The notes: generated by a model from the sequence alone, not told the origin. A stretch of DNA of 64,000 nucleotides from Burkholderiales bacterium (GCA_016196925.1 JACPWS010000083.1:57044-121043), one strand, 5' to 3'; shown: positions 8,565 through 21,428, counted from the stretch's first letter. Program-made: numbers and translations.

Positions 8565-8740
8565 TTCGATAAAGTCCTGTTACTATGATGTGAGGAAAAG
8601 CAGTCTGCCCGAACCAGGGAAACTGCCCCCGGATTAGCCAGGACGGCATCTGGAAATATCAGGGGAGGCAATGCAGAATGACCGGACCCGGGAGCGCAAT
8701 ATCCCTGCCGCATATCGTGCCAGCCTCTCTGTGAGCTACC
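8565..8740 (+). ncRNA. Candidate structured leader or small RNA upstream of cheZ-cheA
   Basis: This stretch has no credible ORF but is dense in inverted repeats. GTCCTG (8574-) can pair with CAGGAC and encloses CAGT..CCC-GAACCA-GGG..ACTG; CCCC..CCAG / CTGG..GGGG nests next. Further on, GGGAGGC pairs with GCCTCTC (one wobble) around GCAG/CTGC and GGGA/TCCC. A weak FliA-like -10 (TTCGATAA, 8565-8572) lies at its 5' end. I compared it from memory with 6S RNA, RNase P, and the c-di-GMP, cobalamin, TPP, FMN and SAM riboswitches and found no match. The call is an inference from secondary structure only. Confidence 0.35.
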
Positions 8741-8797
8741 ATGATATTTGTGGAAAATCTACACAATAATCACAGCGATTATGGAGAATCAAGGACT

Positions 8798-9556
8798 ATG
8801 ACCGACTCAGCAGATGATCTGGACGCATTGTTTGAAGAAATGGCTAATCAGCGTCTGGAAGCGAGCGTCGCCCCCGCCGCGGCCGCGCCGGCACCGGACG
8901 CCTTAGCCGCTGCGGCGTCAGCAGAGCACAATCCAGCCAAGTTTAACTTCCACAGTAGCAGCGATGAATCGTCCAAACCGATGTTTGATCGCCTGGGCGG
9001 CCTGGTCCGGATGTTGCACGACTCCATGCGCGAACTCGGTTACGACCGCTCGTTGTCGGCGGTGGCGTCGCAGATCAACGATGCTCAGGACAGACTGGAA
9101 TACGTCGCCACCCTGACCGAACAGGCTGCCAATAAAGTATTGAATGCAACCGACGTCGGCATGCCCGAGCAAGACGAGCTGGCCAAGCAAGCGAAGAACA
9201 TGGACAGCCGCTGGCAAGAGTTGTTCGCCGGCAAACTCAGCGTGGACGAATTCAAGCAATTGGCCGGCGATTCCAAAGCCTTTGCCGGCACCGTCATCGC
9301 CGCCACCGATGCCGAAAAAGCGCGCTTACTGGAAATCATGATGGCGCAGGATTTCCAGGACCTGACCGGCCAGCTGATCAAGAAAGTGGTTGCCATCACC
9401 CAGGCCGTCGAGCGCGAACTGGCGCAAATCCTGATCGACAACGCGCCGGAACAACTCAAAGAAAAAGCCGTAGAATTGATGGAAGGACCTTCCGTCCCGA
9501 ATGCCGCGCTGGAACAGGACGATGTAGACAACCTACTTGATAGTCTGGGTTTCTGA
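8798..9556 (+). CDS. cheZ: Chemotaxis protein phosphatase CheZ (first copy, with N-terminal extension)
   Basis: CheZ removes the phosphate from CheY-P. The protein is 252 residues. It has an acidic start, an Ala/Pro-rich linker (about residues 25-45), and the long four-helix CheZ domain. The phosphatase motif MMAQDFQDLTGQ carries the catalytic Asp and Gln (DxxxQ), and the C-terminus DDVDNLLDSLGF matches the CheY-docking peptide of E. coli CheZ. I chose the ATG at 8798 because AAGG stands just before it; the track start at 8741 adds 19 unrelated residues. Its stop overlaps the cheA start (TGATG), so the two are coupled. No cheY or cheW accompanies this pair. Confidence 0.92.
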   Translation: MTDSADDLDALFEEMANQRLEASVAPAAAAPAPDALAAAASAEHNPAKFNFHSSSDESSKPMFDRLGGLVRMLHDSMRELGYDRSLSAVASQINDAQDRLEYVATLTEQAANKVLNATDVGMPEQDELAKQAKNMDSRWQELFAGKLSVDEFKQLAGDSKAFAGTVIAATDAEKARLLEIMMAQDFQDLTGQLIKKVVAITQAVERELAQILIDNAPEQLKEKAVELMEGPSVPNAALEQDDVDNLLDSLGF

Positions 9557-11361
9557 TGGATGACATGCTCAAAGAATTTGTCGTCGAGGCGCTCGACCTG
9601 GCGACCAATGTAGAAGAACATCTGCTCACGCTGGAGCGCAATCCGGGCGACATGAATACGCTGAACGCCGTGTTCCGCTCTTTCCATACGATCAAGGGCG
9701 GCGCCGGCTTCATGAACCTGAGCGCCATGGTTTCCGCCTGCCACCTGACGGAAAACCTGTTCGACGCCTTGCGCACCGGGCAAGTGCCGGTCACGCCTGA
9801 AGCGATAGAAGCCGCCCTGGAAGCCAGCGGTTTCGTGGCCGATCAATTGACCGCATTGAATAATGGCACCGAGCCGGACCAGCTTTCCACCATGCCCAAA
9901 TCGCTGGAAAGGATGCTGACCGACGCCATAGAAATGAAAGGCAGCGGCAAGCAAGCCGCCGCCGAACCCAAGGCCGCCGCAGCCAGCGCGCCGCCAGCCG
10001 TCGCCAGCACTGCCGCCGCAGGCGTTGGCGCCAGCATCGATTGGGAAGCCTATTTCCGCGCAGTGACCCCGGTCGACACCCTGCCGGAAGCGGCAGCGCA
10101 GGTAGCGCCGGAAAAAGAAGAATACGAAGCCGTCAAGTCTTCCCTCTCCGGCGTCGATGTCAAAACCAATGCGCCGGCCAAAGAAGAAAGCATACGGATC
10201 GATGCGGTCAAGCTGAATGTCTTGCTGGAAGTGGCCGGCGAGTCGGTGCAAGCGGCGAATCAGGCTGCGGTCTTGCTAGAAAAATTATCGCAATTTAAGT
10301 TCGATGGCCAGGCCGCGCCATTGATGTCGGCGCTGACCGAGACCCTGACCCGCGCCTCGCGCTATTCCACCGAATTGCAGCGCGCCACGCTGGCGACCCG
10401 CATGCAACCGGTAGGCCGCCTGTTCCAGAAATTTCCGCGCCTGGTGCGCGAACTGGCGCGCGACCTCGGCAAAGACGTGGACTTGAATATTGCCGGCGCG
10501 GAAACCGAAGTCGATCGCGTGGTGGTCGACAGCCTGTACGACCCGCTGGTGCACATGCTGCGCAATGCGCTCGATCACGGCATAGAAACGGCCGAAGAAC
10601 GCGTCGCAACGAATAAGCCGCCGCGCGCATCGATCTTGCTGAAAGCCTGGCAAGAAGCCAGCAGCGTCATGATAGAAGTTACCGACGACGGCAAAGGCAT
10701 GGATGCGCAACGCTTGCGCGACAAAGCGATCGCCAAGGGCCTCATCAGCGCGCACGACGCGCGCACCGACGACGAGGCGTTTCAACTGGTATTCCTGCCC
10801 GGCTTTTCAACCAAGGAAGTGGCTTCCAGCGTATCCGGCCGCGGGGTCGGCATGGACGTGGTGAAAACCGCCGTCGAACGCCATCGCGGCGCGATCCGCA
10901 TCGCTTCCCAGCTAGGCGCCGGCACCACCTTCCTGATCCGCTTGCCTATCGAATTGTCGATCGTGCCGACCATGCTGGTGCGCACCGATGGCGCCTCGCT
11001 GGCCTTGCCGATGGCGACCGTGCAGCGCGTGGTCGAGTTGCCAGAAACGTTCGAAAGCGTCGGCGGACAACCGGTCTTGCGCGATCTCGGCCGCCCTCTG
11101 CCGGTGCGCTCGCTCGGCAAGATTCTCGGTTATGCGCCCAGCTCGGAACGCGTAGGCATCGTGATCGCCGCCCCCAACCCTTACATCTTGTCGGTCGACT
11201 CGGTGGATGGCACCGCCGATCTGGTCATCAAACCGCTGACCTGCATCAGCACGCCCGGCATCACGGGCACCGCACGCTCAGCCGAAGGCGAACTGGTGCT
11301 GGTAATCAGCCTGTCCTTCCTGATCGACGGCTGCAAAGCCAGGGAAAGAATCACCGCCTGA
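9556..11361 (+). CDS. CheA-type chemotaxis histidine kinase (first copy, lacks P2)
   Basis: A 601-residue CheA-type kinase. Domains in order are Hpt/P1 (phospho-acceptor His44 in SFHTIKGGAGF), an Ala/Pro-rich linker (about 130-210) where a CheY-binding P2 would sit, P3 dimerisation, and the P4 ATPase. P4 shows the N box (HMLRNALDHGIE), DDGKGMD, FLPGFSTKE and GRGVGMDVV. A C-terminal CheW-like P5 follows. The missing P2 distinguishes it from classical CheA and suggests a different or less tightly docked response regulator. It is coupled to cheZ upstream. No receptor, CheW or CheY gene adjoins, so the partner regulator must be elsewhere. Its codon usage is noticeably more GC-rich than that of the second cheA at 29-31 kb. 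Confidence 0.92.
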   Translation: MDDMLKEFVVEALDLATNVEEHLLTLERNPGDMNTLNAVFRSFHTIKGGAGFMNLSAMVSACHLTENLFDALRTGQVPVTPEAIEAALEASGFVADQLTALNNGTEPDQLSTMPKSLERMLTDAIEMKGSGKQAAAEPKAAAASAPPAVASTAAAGVGASIDWEAYFRAVTPVDTLPEAAAQVAPEKEEYEAVKSSLSGVDVKTNAPAKEESIRIDAVKLNVLLEVAGESVQAANQAAVLLEKLSQFKFDGQAAPLMSALTETLTRASRYSTELQRATLATRMQPVGRLFQKFPRLVRELARDLGKDVDLNIAGAETEVDRVVVDSLYDPLVHMLRNALDHGIETAEERVATNKPPRASILLKAWQEASSVMIEVTDDGKGMDAQRLRDKAIAKGLISAHDARTDDEAFQLVFLPGFSTKEVASSVSGRGVGMDVVKTAVERHRGAIRIASQLGAGTTFLIRLPIELSIVPTMLVRTDGASLALPMATVQRVVELPETFESVGGQPVLRDLGRPLPVRSLGKILGYAPSSERVGIVIAAPNPYILSVDSVDGTADLVIKPLTCISTPGITGTARSAEGELVLVISLSFLIDGCKARERITA

Positions 11362-11368
11362 GCCGGCA

Positions 11369-11411
11369 AAGGGGGATATCGCGTTAAACCGGATACTCCC
11401 CCCTGTTTTTT
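11369..11411 (+). terminator. Intrinsic terminator of the cheZ-cheA unit
   Basis: The arms aagggggatatc and gatactcccccct pair with one bulge around an 11-nt loop, then G and six T follow. It starts 8 nt after the cheA stop. The right arm coincides with the left end (ATACTCCCC) of the 79-bp element at 11393. Confidence 0.75.
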
Positions 11412-11471
11412 ATATTTTCGCCCTGGCGTCAGCGCAAACATTGGCGCCCCACAAATACTAGAGGGGAGTAT
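11393..11471. repeat. 79-bp ATACTCCCC...GGGGAGTAT element, copy A (upstream of selO)
   Basis: The element begins with ATACTCCCC and ends with its exact inverse GGGGAGTAT, 70 nt apart start to start. The right end forms a small palindrome, ATACT-N7-AGTAT (11455-11471). A second copy with the same ends and exactly the same spacing lies at 57591-57669, upstream of moaA; the interiors share about half of their positions in ungapped alignment, mainly in the right half. The layout resembles either a miniature inverted-repeat element or a pair of operators. The TACT-G-tract-AGTA layout recalls sites of CsoR/RcnR/FrmR-type repressors. Neither reading is proven. Confidence 0.6.
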
Positions 11472-11590
11472 ATTTTAAGCTCCGATTACCATTGTTCGCC
11501 CCTTAGCGCACTCGCGCGCCCGTCATGAAGAAAACGCGTTTTGCCAGACTCTGGCAAAATGCATCTTATCTTCTGCATCTGACCCGGCTT

Positions 11591-13087
11591 ATGAATTCCC
11601 CCGCCCCACCCGCCGCCACAAAAACCTTGCACACCCTGACGCTAGGCAATCGTTTCGCCACCTTGCCGGCCGCCTTCTATACCGTCCTGCAGCCGACGCC
11701 GCTGCCGGCGCCGTATCTGGTGGCCCGCAGTCCGGCAGCAGCAGCCTTGTTGGACCTCGATGTCGCCGCCACATCGGAGCAGGAATTCATCGACACGTTT
11801 ACCGGCAACCGCCTGTTGCCGGGCAGCCAGCCGCTGGCGGCCGTGTATTCCGGCCACCAGTTCGGCGTCTGGGCCGGACAACTCGGCGACGGACGGGCGA
11901 TACTGCTCGGCGACGCCGCCGACCGCCAGCAACAACGATGGGAAATCCAACTCAAAGGCTCAGGCTTGACGCCCTACTCCCGCATGGGCGACGGCCGAGC
12001 CGTGCTGCGCTCGTCGATACGGGAATTTTTATGCTCGGAAGCGATGGCGGCGCTCGGCATCCCGACTTCCCGCGCACTCTGCATTACCGGCTCCGACCAG
12101 CACATCATGCGCGAAACGCCGGAAACCACGGCCGTCGTCACGCGGCTGGCGCCGAGCTTTATCCGCTTCGGCTCGTTTGAACATTGGTATTACAACGACC
12201 GCGCAGAGCAATTGCAAATCCTGGCCGATTTCGTGCTCGCGCATTATTTTCCAGACTTGCGACAACAGGCGAATCCTTACCAGGCCCTGTTGGCGGAAGT
12301 GACCCGCCGTACAGCCGAGCTGATCGCGCAATGGCAGGCCGTCGGCTTCATGCATGGCGTGATGAATACCGACAATATGTCGATACTCGGCCTGACCATC
12401 GATTACGGCCCCTACGGTTTCATGGAAGCTTACGACGAACAGCATATCTGCAACCACACCGACCGCCAGGGGCGCTACTCGTATCGCATGCAGCCGACCA
12501 TCGGCCATTGGAATTGCCACGCGCTCGGCCAAGCCCTGCTGCCGTTGATAGGCAGCGTTGCGGAAACCCAGGCGGCGCTGGCCACTTACGAACCGGCATT
12601 CCAGCGCAAGTGGGATGCTTTGCTGCATAGGAAATTCGGACTGCAATCGACACAAGAGCAAGATCAGGACTTATTCCAGCGCTACTTCGCGCTGCTGCAG
12701 GAAAGCCATGCCGACTTCACGCTGAGCTTCCGCCAGCTGAGCCACCTCGGCAATCAGCCATCGGCACAAGACGAAGCGCTGCGCGACTTATTCATAGACC
12801 GGACGGCGCTGGATCTTTGGCTGGAGAACTACCGGCAACGACTGGCCAGCGAAAACAGCGATGAACAGCAACGTCAGCAAGGCATGCTAAGCAGCAATCC
12901 CAAATATGTACTGAGGAATTATCTGGCCCAGATCGCGATAGAAAAGGCGCAAAACAAGGATTTTTCCGAGATAGAGAAATTGCTGCGCATACTCGAAAGA
13001 CCGTACGACGAACAACCGGAATACGCCGCTTACGCCAACCTGCCGCCGGACTGGGCCGGCCAGCTGGAAGTCAGTTGTTCATCCTGA
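11591..13087 (+). CDS. selO: Protein adenylyltransferase SelO (YdiU family)
   Basis: SelO is a pseudokinase-fold enzyme that transfers AMP to Ser, Thr or Tyr residues of proteins and is linked to redox homeostasis. With the start at 11591 (MNSPAPPA) it has 498 residues, the normal length. Motifs are GDGRAILLGD, the glycine-rich region LKGSGLTPYSRMGDGRAV, RSSIREFLCSEAM, and FMHGVMNTDNMSILGLTIDYGP for metal and nucleotide binding. The C-terminus ends in a Cys-Ser-Ser tail like other SelO proteins. The in-frame ATG at 11525 is possible; neither start has a clear Shine-Dalgarno, and family members usually begin shortly before the NRFATLPAAFYT block. It is followed after 18 nt by msrB, another redox protein. 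Confidence 0.93.
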   Translation: MNSPAPPAATKTLHTLTLGNRFATLPAAFYTVLQPTPLPAPYLVARSPAAAALLDLDVAATSEQEFIDTFTGNRLLPGSQPLAAVYSGHQFGVWAGQLGDGRAILLGDAADRQQQRWEIQLKGSGLTPYSRMGDGRAVLRSSIREFLCSEAMAALGIPTSRALCITGSDQHIMRETPETTAVVTRLAPSFIRFGSFEHWYYNDRAEQLQILADFVLAHYFPDLRQQANPYQALLAEVTRRTAELIAQWQAVGFMHGVMNTDNMSILGLTIDYGPYGFMEAYDEQHICNHTDRQGRYSYRMQPTIGHWNCHALGQALLPLIGSVAETQAALATYEPAFQRKWDALLHRKFGLQSTQEQDQDLFQRYFALLQESHADFTLSFRQLSHLGNQPSAQDEALRDLFIDRTALDLWLENYRQRLASENSDEQQRQQGMLSSNPKYVLRNYLAQIAIEKAQNKDFSEIEKLLRILERPYDEQPEYAAYANLPPDWAGQLEVSCSS

Positions 13088-13105
13088 TCCAATGGAGAAA
13101 TCAAC

Positions 13106-13516
13106 ATGAAAAAAATCACGAAAGCCGATGCCGAATGGCGCGCGCAGCTCGACCCGCTGGTCTACCAGGTGACGCGCCACGCCGCCACAGAACGCGCGTT
13201 CACCGGCAGATACTGGGATCATCACGAAGCCGGCATTTATACCTGCACTTGCTGCAACACGCCGCTGTTTGCATCGGACGCGAAATTCGACTCGGGCTGC
13301 GGCTGGCCCAGCTACTTCAAGGCACTTAACCCGGCCAACGTCCGCGAACAAAGCGACGATTCGCACGGCATGACGCGCACCGAGATTTTGTGTAATATCT
13401 GCGACGCCCATCTCGGTCACGTGTTCCCCGATGGGCCAACTCCGACAGGATTGCGTTATTGCATCAACTCTGCCTCCCTGAAATTTGAACCGCAATCTAA
13501 AGTAGCAAGCAAATGA
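13106..13516 (+). CDS. msrB: Peptide-methionine (R)-S-oxide reductase MsrB
   Basis: MsrB reduces methionine-R-sulfoxide in proteins. The protein is 136 residues and complete. Two CxxC pairs (CTCC and CNIC) form the structural zinc site. The GCGWPSYF and [10 protein letters not shown] motifs and the catalytic cysteine in RYCINSASL are present. GGAGAAATCAAC precedes the ATG. It lies 18 nt after selO and overlaps yciB by 4 nt (ATGA), so selO-msrB-yciB-bolA form one probable operon that pairs two redox-repair proteins. Confidence 0.96.
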   Translation: MKKITKADAEWRAQLDPLVYQVTRHAATERAFTGRYWDHHEAGIYTCTCCNTPLFASDAKFDSGCGWPSYFKALNPANVREQSDDSHGMTRTEILCNICDAHLGHVFPDGPTPTGLRYCINSASLKFEPQSKVASK

Positions 13517-14133
13517 AATTCTTATTTGATCTGTTCCCCGTCATTTTGTTTTTCATCTCCTTTAAATGGGGGGAAAGCCATACTGCGACCGCGCAGTCTC
13601 TGGTCTCGGAATACCTGTCCGGCCTGGTTGCCGGCGGAGCCGCCAGCGCCGAACTGGCGCCCATCCTGCTGGCGACGGCCGTCACCCTGATCGCCTCGAT
13701 AGTCCAGATCGGCTACCTTTTAGTCCGCCGCAAAAAAATCGACGCCATGCTATGGATATCGTTCATCATCATCATGGCTTTCGGCGGCGCCACCATTTAC
13801 TTCCAGAGCGAGACCTTCATCAAGTGGAAGCCGACCGTTTTGTATTGGTGTTATGGCGGCGCTTTCCTCTTGGCGCAATTCGTCTTCAAGAAAAATCTGA
13901 TACGGCTGGCGATGGAATCCCAGCTCAAATTGCCGGAGCACATATGGACACGCCTGAGTCTGGCCTGGGTCGCGTATTTCAGCGTGATGGGCATCTTGAA
14001 CCTGTATGTCGCATTTAATTTCCCGACCACCATCTGGGCGAATTTCAAGCTGATTTCCGTGGTCGCCATCATGCCCGGCTTCATCGTCGTGCAAAGTCTG
14101 TTGTTGGCAAAATACATGGAGGAATCGGCATGA
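13513..14133 (+). CDS. yciB: Inner membrane septation protein YciB (IspZ)
   Basis: YciB/IspA is a five-helix inner-membrane protein connected with cell-envelope and division complexes in E. coli. The protein is 206 residues. It begins with the family signature [19 protein letters not shown] and has further hydrophobic segments at about 50-75, 80-100, 115-135 and 150-195. The [17 protein letters not shown] block near the C-terminus is typical. Its ATG overlaps the msrB stop and its stop overlaps the bolA start (ATGA), so all are translationally coupled. Confidence 0.93.
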   Translation: MKFLFDLFPVILFFISFKWGESHTATAQSLVSEYLSGLVAGGAASAELAPILLATAVTLIASIVQIGYLLVRRKKIDAMLWISFIIIMAFGGATIYFQSETFIKWKPTVLYWCYGGAFLLAQFVFKKNLIRLAMESQLKLPEHIWTRLSLAWVAYFSVMGILNLYVAFNFPTTIWANFKLISVVAIMPGFIVVQSLLLAKYMEESA

Positions 14134-14405
14134 CTACGCGTTACGACAGTATACTGGCGCGCCTGACCGCAACTTTCCAACCGCTCAGCTGCCAACTGCA
14201 AGACGATTCCGCCGCACATGCGGGGCATGCCGGGGCGGCACTGGGTGCCGGTCACTACAGTGTAAGAATAGTTTGTCATCAATTTGATGGACTAAATCGC
14301 ATTTCCCGCCATCGACTAGTGTATGATGCCGTTGGCGATATGATGCATACGGAAATTCATGCGCTTACGATTGTTGCATTGGCTCCGTCAGAGATACCGA
14401 CCTAA
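14130..14405 (+). CDS. bolA: BolA-family protein
   Basis: A 91-residue BolA-type protein. The family works with monothiol glutaredoxins in iron-sulfur cluster trafficking, and E. coli BolA also affects cell shape. The class II-KH-like core is visible: [11 protein letters not shown] in the loop, then [27 protein letters not shown] and the C-terminal [10 protein letters not shown]. It is the last gene of the coupled selO-msrB-yciB-bolA group, and the parvulin gene begins 50 nt later behind its own AGGAACAGACA ribosome site. Confidence 0.92.
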   Translation: MTTRYDSILARLTATFQPLSCQLQDDSAAHAGHAGAALGAGHYSVRIVCHQFDGLNRISRHRLVYDAVGDMMHTEIHALTIVALAPSEIPT

Positions 14406-14455
14406 GCAATTTATTTATAATCCGCTTTTTTTATTTTGTTATTTAGGAACAGACA

Positions 14456-15229
14456 ATGACTTTTAAACCTGCTCATTTGCTGCTAGTACTTCTTGCAACT
14501 GCCCTTCCTGCAATGGCACAAAATCTGGCCGTGGTCAATGGCAAGGCCATCCCGTCTTCCCGCGTCGATGCCATGGTCAAACAACTGGCGACACAAGGCC
14601 AGCAAGACAGCCCGCAATTGCGCGCGATGGTAAAGCAGGAATTGATCAATCGCGAAGTATTCATGCAGGAAGCCGAAAAAGCCGGTCTGGCAGCCAATGC
14701 TGAAGTTAAAAACCAGCTGGAAATCGCCCGCCAATCGCTGCTGATCCGCGCCCTGATGGTCGATTTCGTCAAGAAAAACCCAGTCAGCGATGCGGAAATC
14801 AAAGCTGAATACGACAAGGCCAAGGCGCAGGCTGGCGACAAGGAATACCACGCCTACCATATCCTGGTAGAGAAAGAAGACGATGCCAAAGCCATCATTT
14901 CCAAACTGAAAGCCGGTGCCAAATTCGACGAACTGGCCAAGCAATCGAAAGACACCGGCTCCGCAGCTAAAGGCGGCGATCTGGACTGGGCCTCCCCAGC
15001 GACTTTCGTACCGGCCTTTTCCCAAGCCATGACTGCCCTGCAAAAAGGTCAGTTTACCGAGACTCCAGTCAAGACCGAGTTCGGTTTCCACATCATCAAA
15101 CTGGATGACGTGCGCGCATCGAAATTCCCAGCTATGGAAGAAGTCAAGCCACAGATCGTCGATGGCCTGCAGCAACAGAAAGTTCAAGCTTTCCAGCAAG
15201 CGCTGGTCAAGAAAGCAAAAATCCAGTAA
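14456..15229 (+). CDS. Periplasmic parvulin-type peptidyl-prolyl isomerase
   Basis: A 257-residue exported foldase. It has a cleavable signal peptide (hydrophobic to about residue 21, ALPAMA-QN), a SurA-N-like chaperone segment (VVNGKAIPSSRVDAMVKQL), and a PpiC rotamase domain from about residue 125. The domain shows YHAYHILVE, the glycine block AAKGGDLDW, and TEFGFHIIKLDD. It probably helps outer-membrane protein folding, working alongside BAM. A strong terminator follows. Confidence 0.93.
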   Translation: MTFKPAHLLLVLLATALPAMAQNLAVVNGKAIPSSRVDAMVKQLATQGQQDSPQLRAMVKQELINREVFMQEAEKAGLAANAEVKNQLEIARQSLLIRALMVDFVKKNPVSDAEIKAEYDKAKAQAGDKEYHAYHILVEKEDDAKAIISKLKAGAKFDELAKQSKDTGSAAKGGDLDWASPATFVPAFSQAMTALQKGQFTETPVKTEFGFHIIKLDDVRASKFPAMEEVKPQIVDGLQQQKVQAFQQALVKKAKIQ

Positions 15230-15243
15230 TTCGGATCACGCAT

Positions 15244-15274
15244 AAAAAAGAGGCGCCGCAGCGCCTCTTTTTTT
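15244..15274 (+). terminator. Intrinsic terminator after the parvulin gene
   Basis: The perfect stem gaggcgc / gcgcctc with a 4-nt loop is preceded by six A and followed by seven T. It therefore acts in both directions, and could also slow transcripts running out of purL on the opposite strand. Confidence 0.9.
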
Positions 15275-15348
15275 CGCCATCAATCCTGGAGACTGCTGGT
15301 TTAAGCGGGAAAGCAAAGATGGCCCTTGCTTTCCCGCTCAGTGTCAGA

Positions 15349-19350
<4,002 letters not shown>

Positions 19351-19506
19351 GGTGAGAGAGGTAGTTGAGGCAACACGCGAGGCGATAGGTCATGCGATAA
19401 GACCGGTGCCCGCAATATTGCAGGTTGGATCAGAAACCGAGATTATACCTTGATGCCCAGGCGCGCTCCAGACGGCGCAAGGAAGAATTCATAAGAAATA
19501 CCAAAC

Positions 19507-21183
19507 TCAGTTCAAAAACAGCGTGATATTCCCGATCTTTCTATTTTGCTTGAAATTTTTATAATAATTCTTAGTCTCAAAATCGGATACATCCTGATTC
19601 ATTACCACCAAGCCGACACGCTGATGTTGAAGCGCCGTTTCAAAAGCGGAGTCGCTTAACACAATTTGATTTTCATGCAATTTATTACCCCAAAACAGAT
19701 CGCTGCTGCGGCTTCCCACCACCTTTACCGGCGCCTTCAGGTAAAAAGGCAGCGAAGACTTATTCTCAAATATTTCATACAACACCACCTCACGTCCAGA
19801 GAAACTCGCTTGCAATAGCTGCGCAAGCGGCCGGGCGGAAGTCCACTCATCCGAAGCCTGCAAGATATTCAAAAACATCGGCAAAGTCGCGAGCGGGATG
19901 AGCAGATAAGCAAAAATGCCCACGCGTACCGACTTCCAGGCGAGCATCGCCGTTACGACGGAAAGACCCGTCAGCGCCAACAAATACGTACGCACGAAGC
20001 TGGAAGCAGCTTGCGCGCCGATTTGCAAGGATGCCAGCCAGCCTTGTTCAGAACGTCCAAGCATCAAGGCAACGATGCCGAACAAAGCAGCGAGTAACAA
20101 GCCCGGCAACGCAAGGCCAACCCGCTCGCTGAGACCTCTGTCTTCCAGTGCCATTGCCAGTTGCAAGGTCGCCAGGGGCATGACTGCGACCAGATAATAA
20201 TTTGCCTTGGCGCTCGACACGGAAAAAAACAATACAGGCAGAATCCAGGCGCATGCCATAAACCATTGCAAGGAAGCGTTAATTGGCCGACGGGATCGGG
20301 TGAACAACAATACCGGCAAAAAAAATGACCACGGAAACAGGTAGACCAACATGCGCGGCAAGTAATACCACCAGGCGCCGGCATAATAATCATGCGGCTC
20401 CCGCTTCCCCAAAAACCGCAGTACATGTTCATTGATGAAATAAAACCAGGCGAACAGCGGCTCGGTCAATGTCGCGACTATATGCCAGGGCGCCGCGATG
20501 AATAAAAATAAGCTTATTCCACGCCAATCCAGCCACATCGTCAAGCGGCAAATAAAATCTTTCGGCGACGTGGCCTGCGTCAATAAATACCCTCCCAGTA
20601 CTGCGCAAAACAACACCAAGGCGACAAAGCCTTTAGCCAGCAACGCCAGCGCCAGCATAGAGAAGGACCAATACAAAGCCGTCTTTTGCCGCGTCGTGCA
20701 AAACACATATCCCGACATGAAAGCTGCCGTCAGCAATGCCGTCAACAACATGTCAAACATCAGGGTGCGCGACATGGCGGTAACTCCTAAGCCGCTTACA
20801 AACATGGCGGCCGCCAGCCGACCTGCCTGCATCCGGCGCAATCGCGTCGAGAAGCGCAGCAACATCGCGACACAAGAAAGCGAAGCGAGTGCGGGCACCA
20901 ATCTGGCAGACCACTCCGATTCTCCGAACAGAGAAAAAGAAATCGCCGTCAGCCAATATAGCAACGGCGGCTTCTCCATATAAGCCAGCCCGTTCAGATG
21001 CGGAATGATCCAATGACGCCAATCGCCGGAGCGCAGCATCTCTCTGGGTATCTCCGCGTACAAACCCTCATTATTATCGAGAATGGCGTAGCTACCCAGG
21101 CCATAAGTCGCAAAAAATACCGCCAACAGCCATACCAACCAGAGCGGAATCAAAGGAAATGGAAAATTTGTCTTCTGCTGCAT
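19507..21183 (-). CDS. ArnT/PMT-family glycosyltransferase (GT39/GT83 type)
   Basis: A 558-residue integral membrane glycosyltransferase using a lipid-linked sugar donor. It has about 12 predicted membrane helices and the acidic loop after the first helix (AILDNNEGLYAEIPREML), which carries the catalytic Asp/Glu, followed by PHLNGLAYMEKPPLLYW, typical of ArnT-like proteins. The family adds aminoarabinose to lipid A or sugars to other surface acceptors. The substrate cannot be told from the sequence, and no other arn genes are nearby. It is transcribed towards purL. Confidence 0.9.
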   Translation of the reverse strand: MQQKTNFPFPLIPLWLVWLLAVFFATYGLGSYAILDNNEGLYAEIPREMLRSGDWRHWIIPHLNGLAYMEKPPLLYWLTAISFSLFGESEWSARLVPALASLSCVAMLLRFSTRLRRMQAGRLAAAMFVSGLGVTAMSRTLMFDMLLTALLTAAFMSGYVFCTTRQKTALYWSFSMLALALLAKGFVALVLFCAVLGGYLLTQATSPKDFICRLTMWLDWRGISLFLFIAAPWHIVATLTEPLFAWFYFINEHVLRFLGKREPHDYYAGAWWYYLPRMLVYLFPWSFFLPVLLFTRSRRPINASLQWFMACAWILPVLFFSVSSAKANYYLVAVMPLATLQLAMALEDRGLSERVGLALPGLLLAALFGIVALMLGRSEQGWLASLQIGAQAASSFVRTYLLALTGLSVVTAMLAWKSVRVGIFAYLLIPLATLPMFLNILQASDEWTSARPLAQLLQASFSGREVVLYEIFENKSSLPFYLKAPVKVVGSRSSDLFWGNKLHENQIVLSDSAFETALQHQRVGLVVMNQDVSDFETKNYYKNFKQNRKIGNITLFLN

Positions 21184-21380
21184 TCTTGCCTGGTCCTGAC
21201 AATCAAACGAGTGCTACCTGGAGGTGGATGAAGTTTGGCGACGACTCGTTGCGAATGTCGATTGATGCACTTTCATGCTTCGAGCAATACTAATCGCTAC
21301 CGGCGCTGATGTGATCGCTACGTCGGGTCGATATGAAAAAGCTGCCAAACCATCATCAAATGGTCTATAAAAAAACAATA

Positions 21381-21415
21381 AAAAATGGCAAACCCGGACA
21401 GGTTTGCCATTTTTT
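21381..21415 (-). terminator. Bidirectional terminator downstream of the HDOD gene
   Basis: The perfect 14-bp inverted repeat aaaaatggcaaacc / ggtttgccattttt with a 6-nt loop ends in T-runs on both strands. It lies 14 nt after the stop of the HDOD gene and closes the long chemotaxis transcript before the ArnT-like gene begins at 21183. Confidence 0.92.
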
Positions 21416-21428
21416 AATGGTAATCTGC

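Noticed and set aside
8565-8740. Known RNA families (6S RNA, RNase P, tmRNA, SRP RNA, common riboswitches)
   Set aside because: None of their conserved cores was found in this stretch; kept only as an unclassified structured candidate.
9085-10251. 388-codon minus-strand ORF across cheZ and cheA
   Set aside because: Antisense to two well supported, translationally coupled genes; no family features.
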